Assembly: GCA_036847185.1 (NCBI GenBank)
Contig: DAIUAM010000008.1
Span: 23,973 to 87,972 of the forward strand
DNA length: 64,000 bases
From: UBA4738 sp002413305
Lineage (GTDB): Bacteria; Actinomycetota; UBA4738
Direction of reading: 5' to 3'
Shown here: positions 20,293 to 28,577 of the stretch, one piece after another
How the letters are laid out: the number at the start of each line of letters is the position of its first letter
Position numbering within the stretch: position 1 is the stretch's first letter
Translations under genes and position numbers: made by a program
Notes under the pieces: generated by a model
What the model was told of the DNA's origin: nothing
Databases searched by the model: none
Seen by the model: the letters and a program-made list of their open reading frames with translations, nothing else

Positions 20293-21539
20293 CGCTCCAC
20301 CTCCACCTGTCCGAACGAGGTCTCCAGATCGAGGTTCACCGTGCCCGCCCCGCGTGGAGCCCGGGTGCTTCGGAACACGTCCAGCGTGAACCCGTCGAAC
20401 CGCTCCCCGTACAGGTCCACCTCGCCGGCCCCCGTCTGGGCGTGGACGTTCACAGTGACGCCCGTCGGGACGATGACTTTCAGGTGACCGGCCACCGCCG
20501 TGGCCCGCACGGAGACCCGCTGCTCCGAGAGCGGCAGGTCCCGGAGGTCCAGCACGAACTGCCCGGCCACCTGGTGGTACACGGGTCGGAGTGCAGCGAG
20601 CGTCTGGGGACGTTCCAGGCGGTCTCCGCTCCCGCCGGCGAACGGGACCCGGATCAGGCTCGCGGCCAGCAGGAACGGCACCACCAGGATCGCCGGCACG
20701 ATCAGCCACCGGGCCCTCCCCCACCACGAGCCCACGAAGATCCCGATCCCCAGCATCGACAGCGCCAGGGCCAGATACTGGTGCAGCGACAGGTGGACCG
20801 CGTTCCCCGCGTCCAGCAACGACGCCACCCCGACCACCAGGAGGACCAGGCCGATGGTCAGCCATCCCAGCGACGAACGTTCCCGCCGGCGCCGGGGCGC
20901 CACGTAGCCGACCGGCGGCGCGGGGGACGCCACCGGCACGGCGGGCACGTCGGACACGGCGGGTGGGGCCGCCGGGGGAAGGGAGGCGGCCGGCGTCACC
21001 CACGGATCCACCGCGGGCGGGGTGGCTTCGGCCGTGGCGGCATCGCCCGAGGTGACGGGCGGAACCGCCGTGCCGGCGTCGCGATGCTGCTTGAAGAGCA
21101 CGATGCCCAGGGCGATCAGCGCGATCCCCCACACGATGTCGCCCCGCCAGAACCGGGTGTGGCTGGCCAGCACGGCGAAGCCGAAGATGACCAGCGCGAT
21201 CCCGACCCAGGCGGGCGATCCCTGCAGCCGCCGGCGGAGGCCTTCGCTCCGCTGGGCCCGCCGACCCGGTTGCACGCCTGGGACGGCCGGGGCGGGCGGG
21301 ATGATCCACCAGGCCAGCCCGTACACCAGCACCCCCAGCCCGCCCAGGAGGGTGATCAGCACGAACCCGACCCGGAACAGCACCGGGTCGATGTCGAAGT
21401 ACTCGCCCAGGCCGGCAGCCACGCCGGCCACCATGCCGAGGTCGGGGCGTCGGTACAGCCGGCGGATGTCGTGCGGAGCGCCCGGGTGGGGGCCGGCGCC
21501 GGAGCCCGGGGCGGAGCCCGCGTTCGTCTGTGCGTCCAT
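20289..21539 (-). CDS. PspC-domain / LiaF-like membrane protein
   Basis: A 416-residue envelope protein. A PspC domain (RRPDLGMVAGVAAGLGEYF, about 30-90) with its hydrophobic segment comes first, then further transmembrane helices, a Pro/Ala-rich cytoplasmic linker, three more helices, and a C-terminal beta-rich domain (LPTGVTVNVHAQTGAGEV style) of the LiaF/DUF2154 type. It is divergent from a kinase that itself begins with a PspC domain, so it is the probable sensor or inhibitor partner of that kinase in a LiaFSR-like response to cell-wall damage. The 187-bp intergenic region 21540-21726 should hold both promoters. Confidence 0.82.
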   Translation of the reverse strand: MDAQTNAGSAPGSGAGPHPGAPHDIRRLYRRPDLGMVAGVAAGLGEYFDIDPVLFRVGFVLITLLGGLGVLVYGLAWWIIPPAPAVPGVQPGRRAQRSEGLRRRLQGSPAWVGIALVIFGFAVLASHTRFWRGDIVWGIALIALGIVLFKQHRDAGTAVPPVTSGDAATAEATPPAVDPWVTPAASLPPAAPPAVSDVPAVPVASPAPPVGYVAPRRRRERSSLGWLTIGLVLLVVGVASLLDAGNAVHLSLHQYLALALSMLGIGIFVGSWWGRARWLIVPAILVVPFLLAASLIRVPFAGGSGDRLERPQTLAALRPVYHQVAGQFVLDLRDLPLSEQRVSVRATAVAGHLKVIVPTGVTVNVHAQTGAGEVDLYGERFDGFTLDVFRSTRAPRGAGTVNLDLETSFGQVEVER

Positions 21540-21726
21540 GCAGGCATCATGGGCTCGCCCGGTTCCCGTCCACATCAGGACTTTCCCGGAGACGAACCCT
21601 GACCCGCCCGCCGGCCACCTCAGGGACCTTGCCCATGGTTCGGGCCGGTCCCGTGTGAGAGCATCGCCTCGACGGGGGGCGGTTCGAAGCGACCTCCCGA
21701 CCCCAGAACCGTTCCGCGGAGCACCG

Positions 21727-22995
21727 ATGCGCCGAACCCTCCAGGCTTCGACACCGACCCCTCGGCCTCGCCGCCTGGCCGTCCTGACCCGGAGCCGGAC
21801 CGACCGCGTGCTGGCCGGGGTGGCCGGCGGGATCGGCGAACGCCTGGGGGTCGATCCGGTGGTGGTGCGGCTGGCGTTCGTCGTGCTGGCCTTCGCCGGT
21901 GGGTTCGGCGTGCTGCTGTACCTGTTCGGCTGGTTGATCGGACCGGAGGCGCCGGAGGGAACCGAACCCCGCCCCGCGCCCGGCACGGAGACCGGCGTGC
22001 GGCAGATCGTGTCGGTGGCCCTGGTGGTGGCCGGCGGGCTCCTGCTGCTTCGGACCGGCGGCCTGTGGTTCGGCGACGCCGTGGTGTGGCCGGTGGCGCT
22101 GGCCGCGTTCGGCTCGGCCATCATCTGGACCCGGACGGACGAATCCGGGCGGGCGCGCTGGCTGCGATTCGCCAGCACGCTGTCCGGCCGTCCTCTGGAC
22201 GCCGCCGCGCTCGGCCGGCCGACCCGGGGCAGGATCGCCGCCGGTGCGGTCCTGGTCCTGGCCGGCATGGCGACCTTCCTGGTGGCGAACAACTCTCAGT
22301 CGGCCCTGCGGACGCTGTTCTTCGCGGTGCTGGTCAGCGTGACCGGGCTCGGGCTGATCCTGGCACCCTGGATGTGGCAGCTCGGGCGGCAGCTGGCCGA
22401 GGAGCGCCGCGAGCGCATCCGGTCCGAGGAGCGGTCCGAGGTGGCCGCCCACCTCCACGACTCGGTCCTCCAGACGCTGGCCCTGATCCAGCGTTCGACC
22501 TCGCCCGAGGAGATGACCTCCCTGGCCCGGGTCCAGGAGCGCGAGCTGCGGGCGTGGCTCTACGGGCGGAACGGGCGGCGAGCGCCGGCCGAGGGATCTG
22601 CGCGGACGCTGGGGGCGGCCTTCGATCAGATGGCCGGACGGGTCGAAGGCATCCACCACGTGCCCGTCGACCTGGTCACGGTCGGGGACTGCCCGATGGA
22701 CGATCGCCTGACCGCGCTGATCGACGCGGCCGGCGAAGCGGCGAGCAACGCCGCGCGGCATTCCGGGGCCGGCCTGGTTTCCGTCTACGTCGAAGCCGCC
22801 CCCGAGGCGGTGAGCGTCTACGTCCGCGACGAGGGCGTCGGGTTCGAAACGGGGAACCTCCCGCCCGACCGGGGCGGCATCGCCCAGTCGATCGTGGGGA
22901 GGATGGAGCGCAACGGCGGCCTGGCCACGGTGACCAGCAAGCCGGCGGAGGGGACCGAGGTCCATCTGCGGATGCCGCGGAGGCTGTCATCGTGA
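21727..22995 (+). CDS. Sensor histidine kinase with N-terminal PspC domain
   Basis: Membrane histidine kinase of 422 residues. The first ~75 residues after a basic tail form a PspC domain (DRVLAGVAGGIGERLG), followed by four hydrophobic segments, a HisKA_3 dimerisation helix with the phospho-acceptor His244 in HLHDSVLQTL, and an HATPase domain (NAARHSGAG; DEGVGFE; GGIAQSIVGRMERNGG). It overlaps the response-regulator gene by GTGA. PspC in place of a periplasmic sensor means membrane or lipid stress, or contact with the divergent PspC/LiaF-like protein, is the likely input. Confidence 0.88.
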   Translation: MRRTLQASTPTPRPRRLAVLTRSRTDRVLAGVAGGIGERLGVDPVVVRLAFVVLAFAGGFGVLLYLFGWLIGPEAPEGTEPRPAPGTETGVRQIVSVALVVAGGLLLLRTGGLWFGDAVVWPVALAAFGSAIIWTRTDESGRARWLRFASTLSGRPLDAAALGRPTRGRIAAGAVLVLAGMATFLVANNSQSALRTLFFAVLVSVTGLGLILAPWMWQLGRQLAEERRERIRSEERSEVAAHLHDSVLQTLALIQRSTSPEEMTSLARVQERELRAWLYGRNGRRAPAEGSARTLGAAFDQMAGRVEGIHHVPVDLVTVGDCPMDDRLTALIDAAGEAASNAARHSGAGLVSVYVEAAPEAVSVYVRDEGVGFETGNLPPDRGGIAQSIVGRMERNGGLATVTSKPAEGTEVHLRMPRRLSS

Positions 22996-23642
22996 CGGAG
23001 GCGGGCGGGCGGCTGCGCGTCTTCCTGGTCGACGACCACCGGCTGTTCCTGTCTGGGGTCCGGGCCGAGCTCGGGGAGCGGTTCGACGTGGTCGGGGAGG
23101 CCACCGATGTCGAATCGGCCGTGGCCGGGATCCGTTCGACCCGACCGGACGTGGTGCTGGTCGACGTGCACATGCCCGGCGGCGGCGGGCAGGCGGTGAT
23201 CGAACGCGTCTCGCCCGTGCTGCCGGAGGCCCGGTTCCTGGCGCTGTCGGTGTCCGACGCGGCGGAGGACGTCATCGCGGTGATCCGGGCCGGGGCCAGA
23301 GGCTACGTGACGAAGACCATCTCGCCCGCCGACCTGGCCGCGGCCATCGTGCGGGTGCAGGGCGGGGACGCGGTGTTCTCGCCCAGGCTGGCCGGGTTCG
23401 TCCTGGACGCGTTCGCTCGGGACCCCGCCCCGGTGGACGATTCCGAGCTGGACCAGCTCACGCCCCGGGAGCGCGAGGTGCTTCGCTACATCGCCCGCGG
23501 CTACGCCTACAAGCAGGTGGCCACCCGGCTGCACATCTCCATCAAGACGGTCGAGACGCACGTGTCGGCCGTGCTGCACAAGCTCCAACTGTCCAGCCGG
23601 TACGAACTCACCCGCTGGGCCACCGACCGTCGCCTGGTCTAA
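22992..23642 (+). CDS. NarL/FixJ-family response regulator
   Basis: A 216-residue regulator with a receiver domain (phospho-acceptor Asp58 in LVDVHMPGG, Lys of VTKTIS) and a C-terminal LuxR-type helix-turn-helix (LTPREREVLRYIARGYAYKQVA). The GTG start overlaps the kinase stop (GTGA), so it is the cognate partner of the PspC-domain kinase. The likely target is the divergent PspC/LiaF-like operon, by analogy to LiaR; that is inference. Confidence 0.9.
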   Translation: MTEAGGRLRVFLVDDHRLFLSGVRAELGERFDVVGEATDVESAVAGIRSTRPDVVLVDVHMPGGGGQAVIERVSPVLPEARFLALSVSDAAEDVIAVIRAGARGYVTKTISPADLAAAIVRVQGGDAVFSPRLAGFVLDAFARDPAPVDDSELDQLTPREREVLRYIARGYAYKQVATRLHISIKTVETHVSAVLHKLQLSSRYELTRWATDRRLV

Positions 23643-23708
23643 CCTGCAGCATGTCCATCACCGTGATCGCCTCCTTCCTCACCGACACGACCGTGCCCCA
23701 GGGAACCG

Positions 23709-24887
23709 GTGAGCTCGCCCGGGCCTGAGGGCGCACCCCCATTCCGGGCCCTCCTCCGGTACTTCCTGGGGCTGGGGACGTGGGGGTTCGGCGGGCCGAT
23801 CGCCAGCGTCGGCTACATGCAGCGCGACCTGGTGGAGCGGCGGCGATGGCTCTCCGAACGTGAATTCCTGAACGGCGTCGCCCTCGGCCAGACGATGCCC
23901 GGGCCGCTGGCCGCCCAGGTCGTGATGTGGGTCGGTTTCCTGCGGGATGGGGCCATGGGTGCGCTGGCGACGGCCGGGGTGTTCATCCTGCCTTCGTTCG
24001 TCCTGGTGCTGGGGGTGGCGGCGATCTACGTGCCGAACCAGGGGTTGCCGGTCGTCCAGTCGCTCTTCTACGGGATCGCCCCCGCCGTCATGGCCGTGAT
24101 CGCGGTCGCCGCGGTCAAGCTGGCCCGGCTCACCGACAAGCGCGATCCGAAGCTGTGGGCGATCACGATCGCCATCGGCGTCGTCACGGCGGTCACGGGA
24201 GCCGAGGTGGCACTCCTGTTCGTCGGGGCGGGCCTGCTCATGATCCTGCTGGAGGCGCGGCCCACGTTCCGTCGAGCGGGGCGGGGAAGCGACCCGGGCA
24301 CCCCTGGGTCGGAGCTCGCGATCGTCGGCGTGGGCTTCAAGGTGCTGACGGGGACCGCGGTGGCCGGCACGCTTGTGGCGCTCGGACTGTTCTTCCTCAA
24401 GGCGGGTGCGTTCATCTTCGGCAGCGGCCTGGCCATCGTGCCGTTCCTGCGGGAAGGCGTCGTCAACCAGCATCATTGGCTCACGCCCCGCCAGTTCCTC
24501 GATGCGGTGGCCATGGGCCTGATCACGCCCGGGCCGGTGGTGATCACCGCCGCATTCATCGGCTACCTGGTGGGCGGGATCGCCGGCGCGCTGGTGGCCA
24601 CCGTGGCCATCTTCACTCCGATCTACCTCGGCGTCATCGTGCCCGGACCGTGGTTCGTTCGGCACCAGGACAACGCGCAGGTCAAGGCGTTCGTTCGGGG
24701 AGCGACCGCGGCCGCCGCGGGAGCGATCGCCGGCGCGACCGTGGTGCTCTCGAAGGGCGCGATCGTCGATCGGGAGACGGGGCTGATCGCGGCGGCCGCG
24801 CTCGGGTTCGTCCTCCTGCTCAAGAACCGGGAGCCGGTCCTCATCGTGCTGGCGGCGGTCGCCGGCATCCTGCTGCACGGCGTCTGA
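23709..24887 (+). CDS. chrA: Chromate transporter, long-chain ChrA type
   Basis: Integral membrane transporter of 392 residues with two homologous CHR halves: FGGPIASVGYMQRDLV with GQTMPGPLAAQ in the first, and FGSGLAIVPFLREGVV with LITPGPVVIT in the second. This is the fused two-domain form of the chromate ion transporter family, expected to export chromate in exchange for sulfate or by proton motive force. The GTG at 23709 has AGGGA five bases upstream. A 25-codon overlapping frame at 23651 is not considered a gene. No ChrB regulator is nearby. Confidence 0.88.
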   Translation: MSSPGPEGAPPFRALLRYFLGLGTWGFGGPIASVGYMQRDLVERRRWLSEREFLNGVALGQTMPGPLAAQVVMWVGFLRDGAMGALATAGVFILPSFVLVLGVAAIYVPNQGLPVVQSLFYGIAPAVMAVIAVAAVKLARLTDKRDPKLWAITIAIGVVTAVTGAEVALLFVGAGLLMILLEARPTFRRAGRGSDPGTPGSELAIVGVGFKVLTGTAVAGTLVALGLFFLKAGAFIFGSGLAIVPFLREGVVNQHHWLTPRQFLDAVAMGLITPGPVVITAAFIGYLVGGIAGALVATVAIFTPIYLGVIVPGPWFVRHQDNAQVKAFVRGATAAAAGAIAGATVVLSKGAIVDRETGLIAAAALGFVLLLKNREPVLIVLAAVAGILLHGV

Positions 24888-25004
24888 TGCCGCAGAGGGC
24901 ACTTCGCCCGAACGATGCTCGAAGCTCACGAAGGGGTAGCGAACCTCGTTCGAACCTTGCAGCGCTTCGCCCCGGATGCGGCATGACTGCCATGAGAACA
25001 CTTC

Positions 25005-25046
25005 CGTAAGTTGACGCTTTCGTAAGTTGCTGCTTAACTCTGCCTC
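25005..25046 (+). promoter_or_regulatory. Promoter and direct-repeat operator of the arsR-type gene
   Basis: CGTAAGTTG occurs twice as a direct repeat (25005-25013 and 25021-25029), 16 bp apart. TTGACG (25011-25016) and TTAACT (25034-25039) are spaced by 17 bp, and the predicted start is at the ATG of the regulator (25047), so the transcript should be leaderless. The repeats overlap and flank the -35, a good place for autorepression by the ArsR-family product. Confidence 0.5.
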
Positions 25047-25388
25047 ATGATGGACGCCGCCCTCCGAGCGATCGCCGAGCCACGCAGGCGGGAGATCCTC
25101 CGGCTGGTGTGGGACGAGGAACTTCCCGCCGGCCAGATCGCGGCGCGATTCGACATCACGCGCTCCGCCGTGTCGCAGCACCTGCGGGTGCTGAAGGAGG
25201 CGGACCTCGTGACGGAACGCCGGGTGGGGACCAGCCGTCTGTACCGGGCCCGTCCGGAACGCATCTCCGAGGTCCGGGCGTGGCTGGACGGCCACTGGGG
25301 CCAGCGCCTCGAAACGCTGAAGGGGGCCGTCGAGTGGGACGAGCAGAGGAGGCGACGCCGTGGCGGAACACGAACGCCTGGCGGCTGA
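25047..25388 (+). CDS. ArsR-family winged-helix regulator
   Basis: A 113-residue winged-helix regulator (RAIAEPRRREILRLV; ITRSAVSQHLRVLKEADLV recognition helix). It has no arsenic- or metal-binding cysteine pair, so it belongs to the non-metal ArsR group usually paired with SRPBCC (AHSA1) proteins, and such a gene overlaps it by 29 bp. Two ATG codons lie in tandem at 25047 and 25050, without a Shine-Dalgarno site. Confidence 0.87.
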   Translation: MMDAALRAIAEPRRREILRLVWDEELPAGQIAARFDITRSAVSQHLRVLKEADLVTERRVGTSRLYRARPERISEVRAWLDGHWGQRLETLKGAVEWDEQRRRRRGGTRTPGG

Positions 25389-25809
25389 ACCCGGGGACGT
25401 GGTCCGGGAGATCCGGATAACAGCGCCGCCGGAGGTCGTGTTCGAGTACTTCATCGATCCTGCCAAGGTCATCCGCTGGATGGCGCAGGAAGCCGAGGTC
25501 GAGCCGAAGGTGGGAAGCGTCTACCGCCTGACCATCGACGGCAACGTCGCTCGTGGTGAGGTGGTGCAGCTCGAACCGCCCCATCGGGTGGCGTTCACGT
25601 GGGGCTGGGAGGAAAGCGGTCCGGTGCCGTCCGGATCGAGCACCGTGGTCGTGGACCTAGAACCGGACGGCGAGGACACCTTGGTCCGGCTGACCCATCG
25701 CGGGCTCCCTGATGACGCGCGAGAGCTCCACGCGGAGGGATGGAGCCGGTTCCTGCCCACGCTGGCGTCGGTCGTGAGCGGCGACCGAACGGTAGATCCG
25801 TCGACGTGA
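25360..25809 (+). CDS. SRPBCC / AHSA1-type ligand-binding protein
   Basis: A 149-residue START-like protein (IRITAPPEVVFEYFIDPAKVIRW at the start; a conserved Trp in TWGW; VRLTHRGLPDDARELHAEGW near the end). Members bind hydrophobic ligands or act as small-molecule modifying proteins. The GTG start at 25360 has AGAGGAGG (25345-25352) at good spacing and overlaps the upstream regulator. The pairing suggests the regulator and this protein respond to the same compound. Confidence 0.82.
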   Translation: MAEHERLAAEPGDVVREIRITAPPEVVFEYFIDPAKVIRWMAQEAEVEPKVGSVYRLTIDGNVARGEVVQLEPPHRVAFTWGWEESGPVPSGSSTVVVDLEPDGEDTLVRLTHRGLPDDARELHAEGWSRFLPTLASVVSGDRTVDPST

Positions 25810-25835
25810 GGAAGGCGAGCGAAAGGGAGGGGGAC

Positions 25836-26261
25836 ATGTCCGAAGACAACAAGGCGGTCGTCCGCTCGGTTGAGGAGGCGTGGGACAACCAGGACCTGGA
25901 CAGCCTGGATCAGTACTTCGCTCCGGAGTTCGACAACAGCGCCTCCGGTGTGCCGGGGCTTCCAGGAGGACTGGCGGGCGCGAAGATGGCCCACGGCGGA
26001 GCGATGCAGTCGTTCCCGGACCGCAAGGTCCACATCGAGGAGCTGCTGGCCGACGGCGACAAGGTCGTGGTTCGGGCCCGGATCACCGGGACGAACCAGG
26101 GCGGCTTCCCGCTGATGAACGTGCCGGCCAACGGCAACCCGATCGACTTCGCGTTCGTCGGGATCTACACGCTGCGCGACGGGAAGATCGTGAGCCACTG
26201 GGGGCTGAACGACGCGGCCACGCTGATGCAGCAGCTCTCCGCGGGAGCCGGATCGGCGTAA
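25836..26261 (+). CDS. SnoaL-like / ester cyclase family protein
   Basis: A 141-residue NTF2-fold protein: VRSVEEAWDNQDLDSLDQYF, then SFPDRKVHIEELLADGDKVV and a terminal DGKIVSHWGLND, the standard pattern of SnoaL-like polyketide cyclases and ester cyclases. The substrate is unknown. A strong GAAAGGGAGGGG precedes the ATG at 25836. It is the third gene of the ArsR-SRPBCC group and faces the F420-dependent oxidoreductase. Confidence 0.8.
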   Translation: MSEDNKAVVRSVEEAWDNQDLDSLDQYFAPEFDNSASGVPGLPGGLAGAKMAHGGAMQSFPDRKVHIEELLADGDKVVVRARITGTNQGGFPLMNVPANGNPIDFAFVGIYTLRDGKIVSHWGLNDAATLMQQLSAGAGSA

Positions 26262-26271
26262 GCCCTCGGAG

Positions 26272-26284
26272 CTCCGGGGCGGAG
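26272..26284. terminator. Small hairpin between convergent genes
   Basis: CTCCG-GGG-CGGAG forms a 5-bp stem with a 3-base loop between the stop of the SnoaL-like gene and that of the oxidoreductase. It could end transcription from both sides, but there is no U-tract. Confidence 0.3.
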
Positions 26285-26293
26285 ACCTCGCGG

Positions 26294-27202
26294 TCAGGCC
26301 GAACCCGGGAGCAGCTCGGCCGCGAGCTCCCGGAACTGGCCCAGGCACAGATCGTTCGGATCCTCGGCCCGGAACTGCACGGCCACGTGGTCGGCCCCGG
26401 CGTCCCAGTGCTGCCGCACCCGCCCGGCGATCGCGTCCACGTCACCCCACGCCACCACCGCGTCCACCAGCCGGTCGCTGCCCTCGTTCGACACGTCGTC
26501 CTCGGAGAAGCCGAGCCGGCGGAGGTTGTTCGCGTAGTTCGGGAACCGGAGGTAGCGCGAAACGAACGCCCTGGCCACCCGGCGGGCGTCCGACGGGTCG
26601 GAGGAGAGCACCGCCGCCTGCTCCACCGCCAGCGCCGGTTCGGGACCGAGCGCCTCGCGGGCCCGAGGGGTGTGGTCCACCGGGACGAAGTACGTGTGCG
26701 CGCCGTCCGCCCGCTCGGCCGCCAGCGACAGCATCTTCGGACCCAGCGCGGCCAGCACCCGCGGGGCGGACGTGGGTGGTCCGGCGTACTCCGCGTCGTC
26801 CATGGCATCCAAGTAGGAGCGCATGGCCGGGACCGGTTTCCCGTACACGGAACCGCGGCTCGCCACCGAGGCCCGGTGGCTGACGCCGATCCCGAGCAGG
26901 AAGCGCCCCGGGTACGCCTCGGCGAGCGCCTTCGAGCCGGCCGACATCGCCATCGCGTCCCGTGCCCAGATGCTGGCGATCCCCGTGGCCACCACTGCGT
27001 CCGAGCCGGCGGCCAGCAGCAGCCCGGCATGGGCGAACACCTCCTTGCTGCCCAGGCTCTCCGGGACCCACACGGCGCCGTAGCCCAACCCCCCGAGCTC
27101 TCGCACCGCTTCCTGTTCGCGCGCGGCGGGGTGGGCCTGCAGGGCGAAGCTCCACGCCCCCAGCCTCCCGATCCTCGCCGCGACCTCGCGTCCCTGTCCC
27201 AT
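26294..27202 (-). CDS. F420-dependent LLM-class oxidoreductase
   Basis: Luciferase-like monooxygenase-family enzyme of 302 residues. It shows LGAWSFALQAHPA at the N-terminus, GYGAVWVPES, LLGIGVSHR (a typical F420/LLM strand) and AALGPKMLSLAAERADGAH. It best fits the TIGR03620-like actinobacterial F420 group, which uses the deazaflavin F420 rather than FMN. The substrate is unknown. ATG at 27202 is the first codon of the conserved start. Confidence 0.8.
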   Translation of the reverse strand: MGQGREVAARIGRLGAWSFALQAHPAAREQEAVRELGGLGYGAVWVPESLGSKEVFAHAGLLLAAGSDAVVATGIASIWARDAMAMSAGSKALAEAYPGRFLLGIGVSHRASVASRGSVYGKPVPAMRSYLDAMDDAEYAGPPTSAPRVLAALGPKMLSLAAERADGAHTYFVPVDHTPRAREALGPEPALAVEQAAVLSSDPSDARRVARAFVSRYLRFPNYANNLRRLGFSEDDVSNEGSDRLVDAVVAWGDVDAIAGRVRQHWDAGADHVAVQFRAEDPNDLCLGQFRELAAELLPGSA

Positions 27203-27287
27203 CGAAGCCGATCCCTTCCTCAAGCCGGGCGATACCCGACCCGAGGCTATCTCAAGAGGCGCCCAGAGAATGTCGGGACTTCCTGGC

Positions 27288-27315
27288 TTGACAAGCCGTG
27301 AGGTGGTTCGATAGG
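27288..27315 (+). promoter_or_regulatory. Promoter of the M23 peptidase gene
   Basis: A perfect TTGACA (27288-27293) is followed after 16 bp by GATAGG (27310-27315). The predicted start falls at or next to the GTG at 27321, and no Shine-Dalgarno sequence is present, so translation may be leaderless. The -35 is strong and the -10 is weak. Confidence 0.45.
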
Positions 27316-27320
27316 GATAC

Positions 27321-28517
27321 GTGGACGTGAAACGTGATACCCCTCTGCGGGCCACCCGCGTGGTGGCAGTGTTCGCTTGCGTGCTGCTTATCGCGGGTGT
27401 TGCAGCTGGCCCGGTCTTGGCCGACACCCAGTCCCAGCTGAACACCGCGGAGAAGCAGCTCTCAGACCTCATCAACCAGATCGCAGCCGAGAACACGGTC
27501 ATCGCGGACGACCAGGCGCAGGCGAACGCCCTCGCCGGGCAGATGGACGCGCTCCAGAACCAGATGGCTCGAACCCAGTCGCAGATCACCGGGGTGCAGC
27601 AGGCCCTTCGCGCCGCCGCCCTGCATCTCGCCGCCACCCAGGCCGAGCTCGACGCCCGGGCATGGGCCGAATACGAGAACGGCCCCGGGTCCGGTCTGGA
27701 GATCGTGCTCGGTTCGAGCTCGCTGTCCGACCTCAACGAACGGGTCACACTGGTCAACAGCGCGGCGGCCACGGACGAACAGCTGATCCGCGATATCCAG
27801 CAGGAGAAGGCGGACCTGCAGGCGAAACGCTTCCGGCTCGTGGAGCTCCGGACGCTCGAACAGGACCAGCAGCAAAAGCTCGAGGAGCAGGAGCAGGAGA
27901 TCCAGGCCAAGCTGGCCGACCAGCAGGCCACGCTCGACCAGCTCACCAAGGACCAGGCCAGCGCCGACGCGCTGGTCAAGAAGCTGCAGGCGCAGCGGGC
28001 GGCGGAGATCGCGGCGGCGAAGCTGGCCGCCGAGCTGGCCGCCAAGGAGCGCGCCCAGGGCGGGGGCTCGAGCGGCGGCGGCCCATCCATCGGAGGCGTG
28101 CTCTTCGCCTGCCCGGTGGACGGCGCGCACGCGTACGCGGACGACTTCGGCGCCCCGCGCCCCGGCCACATCCACGCGGGCGTCGACATCACCGCGGCCG
28201 AAGGGATCCCGATCGTGGCACCGTTCCCCGGCAACGCGGTGGACTCCTCCGACCCGGGCGGAGGTAACGACGTCTACGTCTATGGGAGCCAGGGCTACGT
28301 GTTCAACGCGCACCTGTCCGGGTACGGCGCGACCGGCTCCGTCTCCACCGGAACGGTGATCGGCTACGTGGGGGCGACCGGCGACGCCACGGGCCCGCAC
28401 GACCACTTCGAATGGCACCCCAAAGTGATCCCGTCGAACCCGTGGACCAGCCCGTACGGCTACAGCGTGGTCGGCACGGCCATCGATCCGTTCCCGTACC
28501 TGAACAGCGTCTGCTGA
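27321..28517 (+). CDS. Secreted coiled-coil M23 metallopeptidase (murein hydrolase)
   Basis: Exported peptidoglycan hydrolase or activator of 398 residues. A signal peptide (TRVVAVFACVLLIAGVAAG, cleavage near VLADT) is followed by a long coiled coil rich in Gln, Ala and Glu (about 35-245), a Gly/Ser linker, and an M23 LytM-type domain. Zinc ligands are visible in HAGVDITA and in the HDHFEWHP segment (HxH). The layout matches EnvC/RipA-like cell-division hydrolases of actinobacteria, in which the coiled coil binds a partner. The start is GTG. Confidence 0.87.
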   Translation: MDVKRDTPLRATRVVAVFACVLLIAGVAAGPVLADTQSQLNTAEKQLSDLINQIAAENTVIADDQAQANALAGQMDALQNQMARTQSQITGVQQALRAAALHLAATQAELDARAWAEYENGPGSGLEIVLGSSSLSDLNERVTLVNSAAATDEQLIRDIQQEKADLQAKRFRLVELRTLEQDQQQKLEEQEQEIQAKLADQQATLDQLTKDQASADALVKKLQAQRAAEIAAAKLAAELAAKERAQGGGSSGGGPSIGGVLFACPVDGAHAYADDFGAPRPGHIHAGVDITAAEGIPIVAPFPGNAVDSSDPGGGNDVYVYGSQGYVFNAHLSGYGATGSVSTGTVIGYVGATGDATGPHDHFEWHPKVIPSNPWTSPYGYSVVGTAIDPFPYLNSVC

Positions 28518-28577
28518 GCTGACACCTCACCGCCCTGCCGCGCTAGCATGCAGGCGTTCCCACCCGAGGAGCTTGGC

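Noticed and set aside
23651..23728. Short 25-codon frame starting MSITVIASF before chrA
   Set aside because: It overlaps the chrA start, has no ribosome site, and resembles no known leader peptide.
24890..24990. Possible third copy of the structured repeat (CGAACCTTGC block)
   Set aside because: Only about ten bases match; the hairpins and the terminal GTGACAAGAAC are absent.
28548..28577. Upstream ATG for the P450
   Set aside because: No ribosome site; the GTG at 28578 has GAGGAG at good spacing and fits the family N-terminus better.
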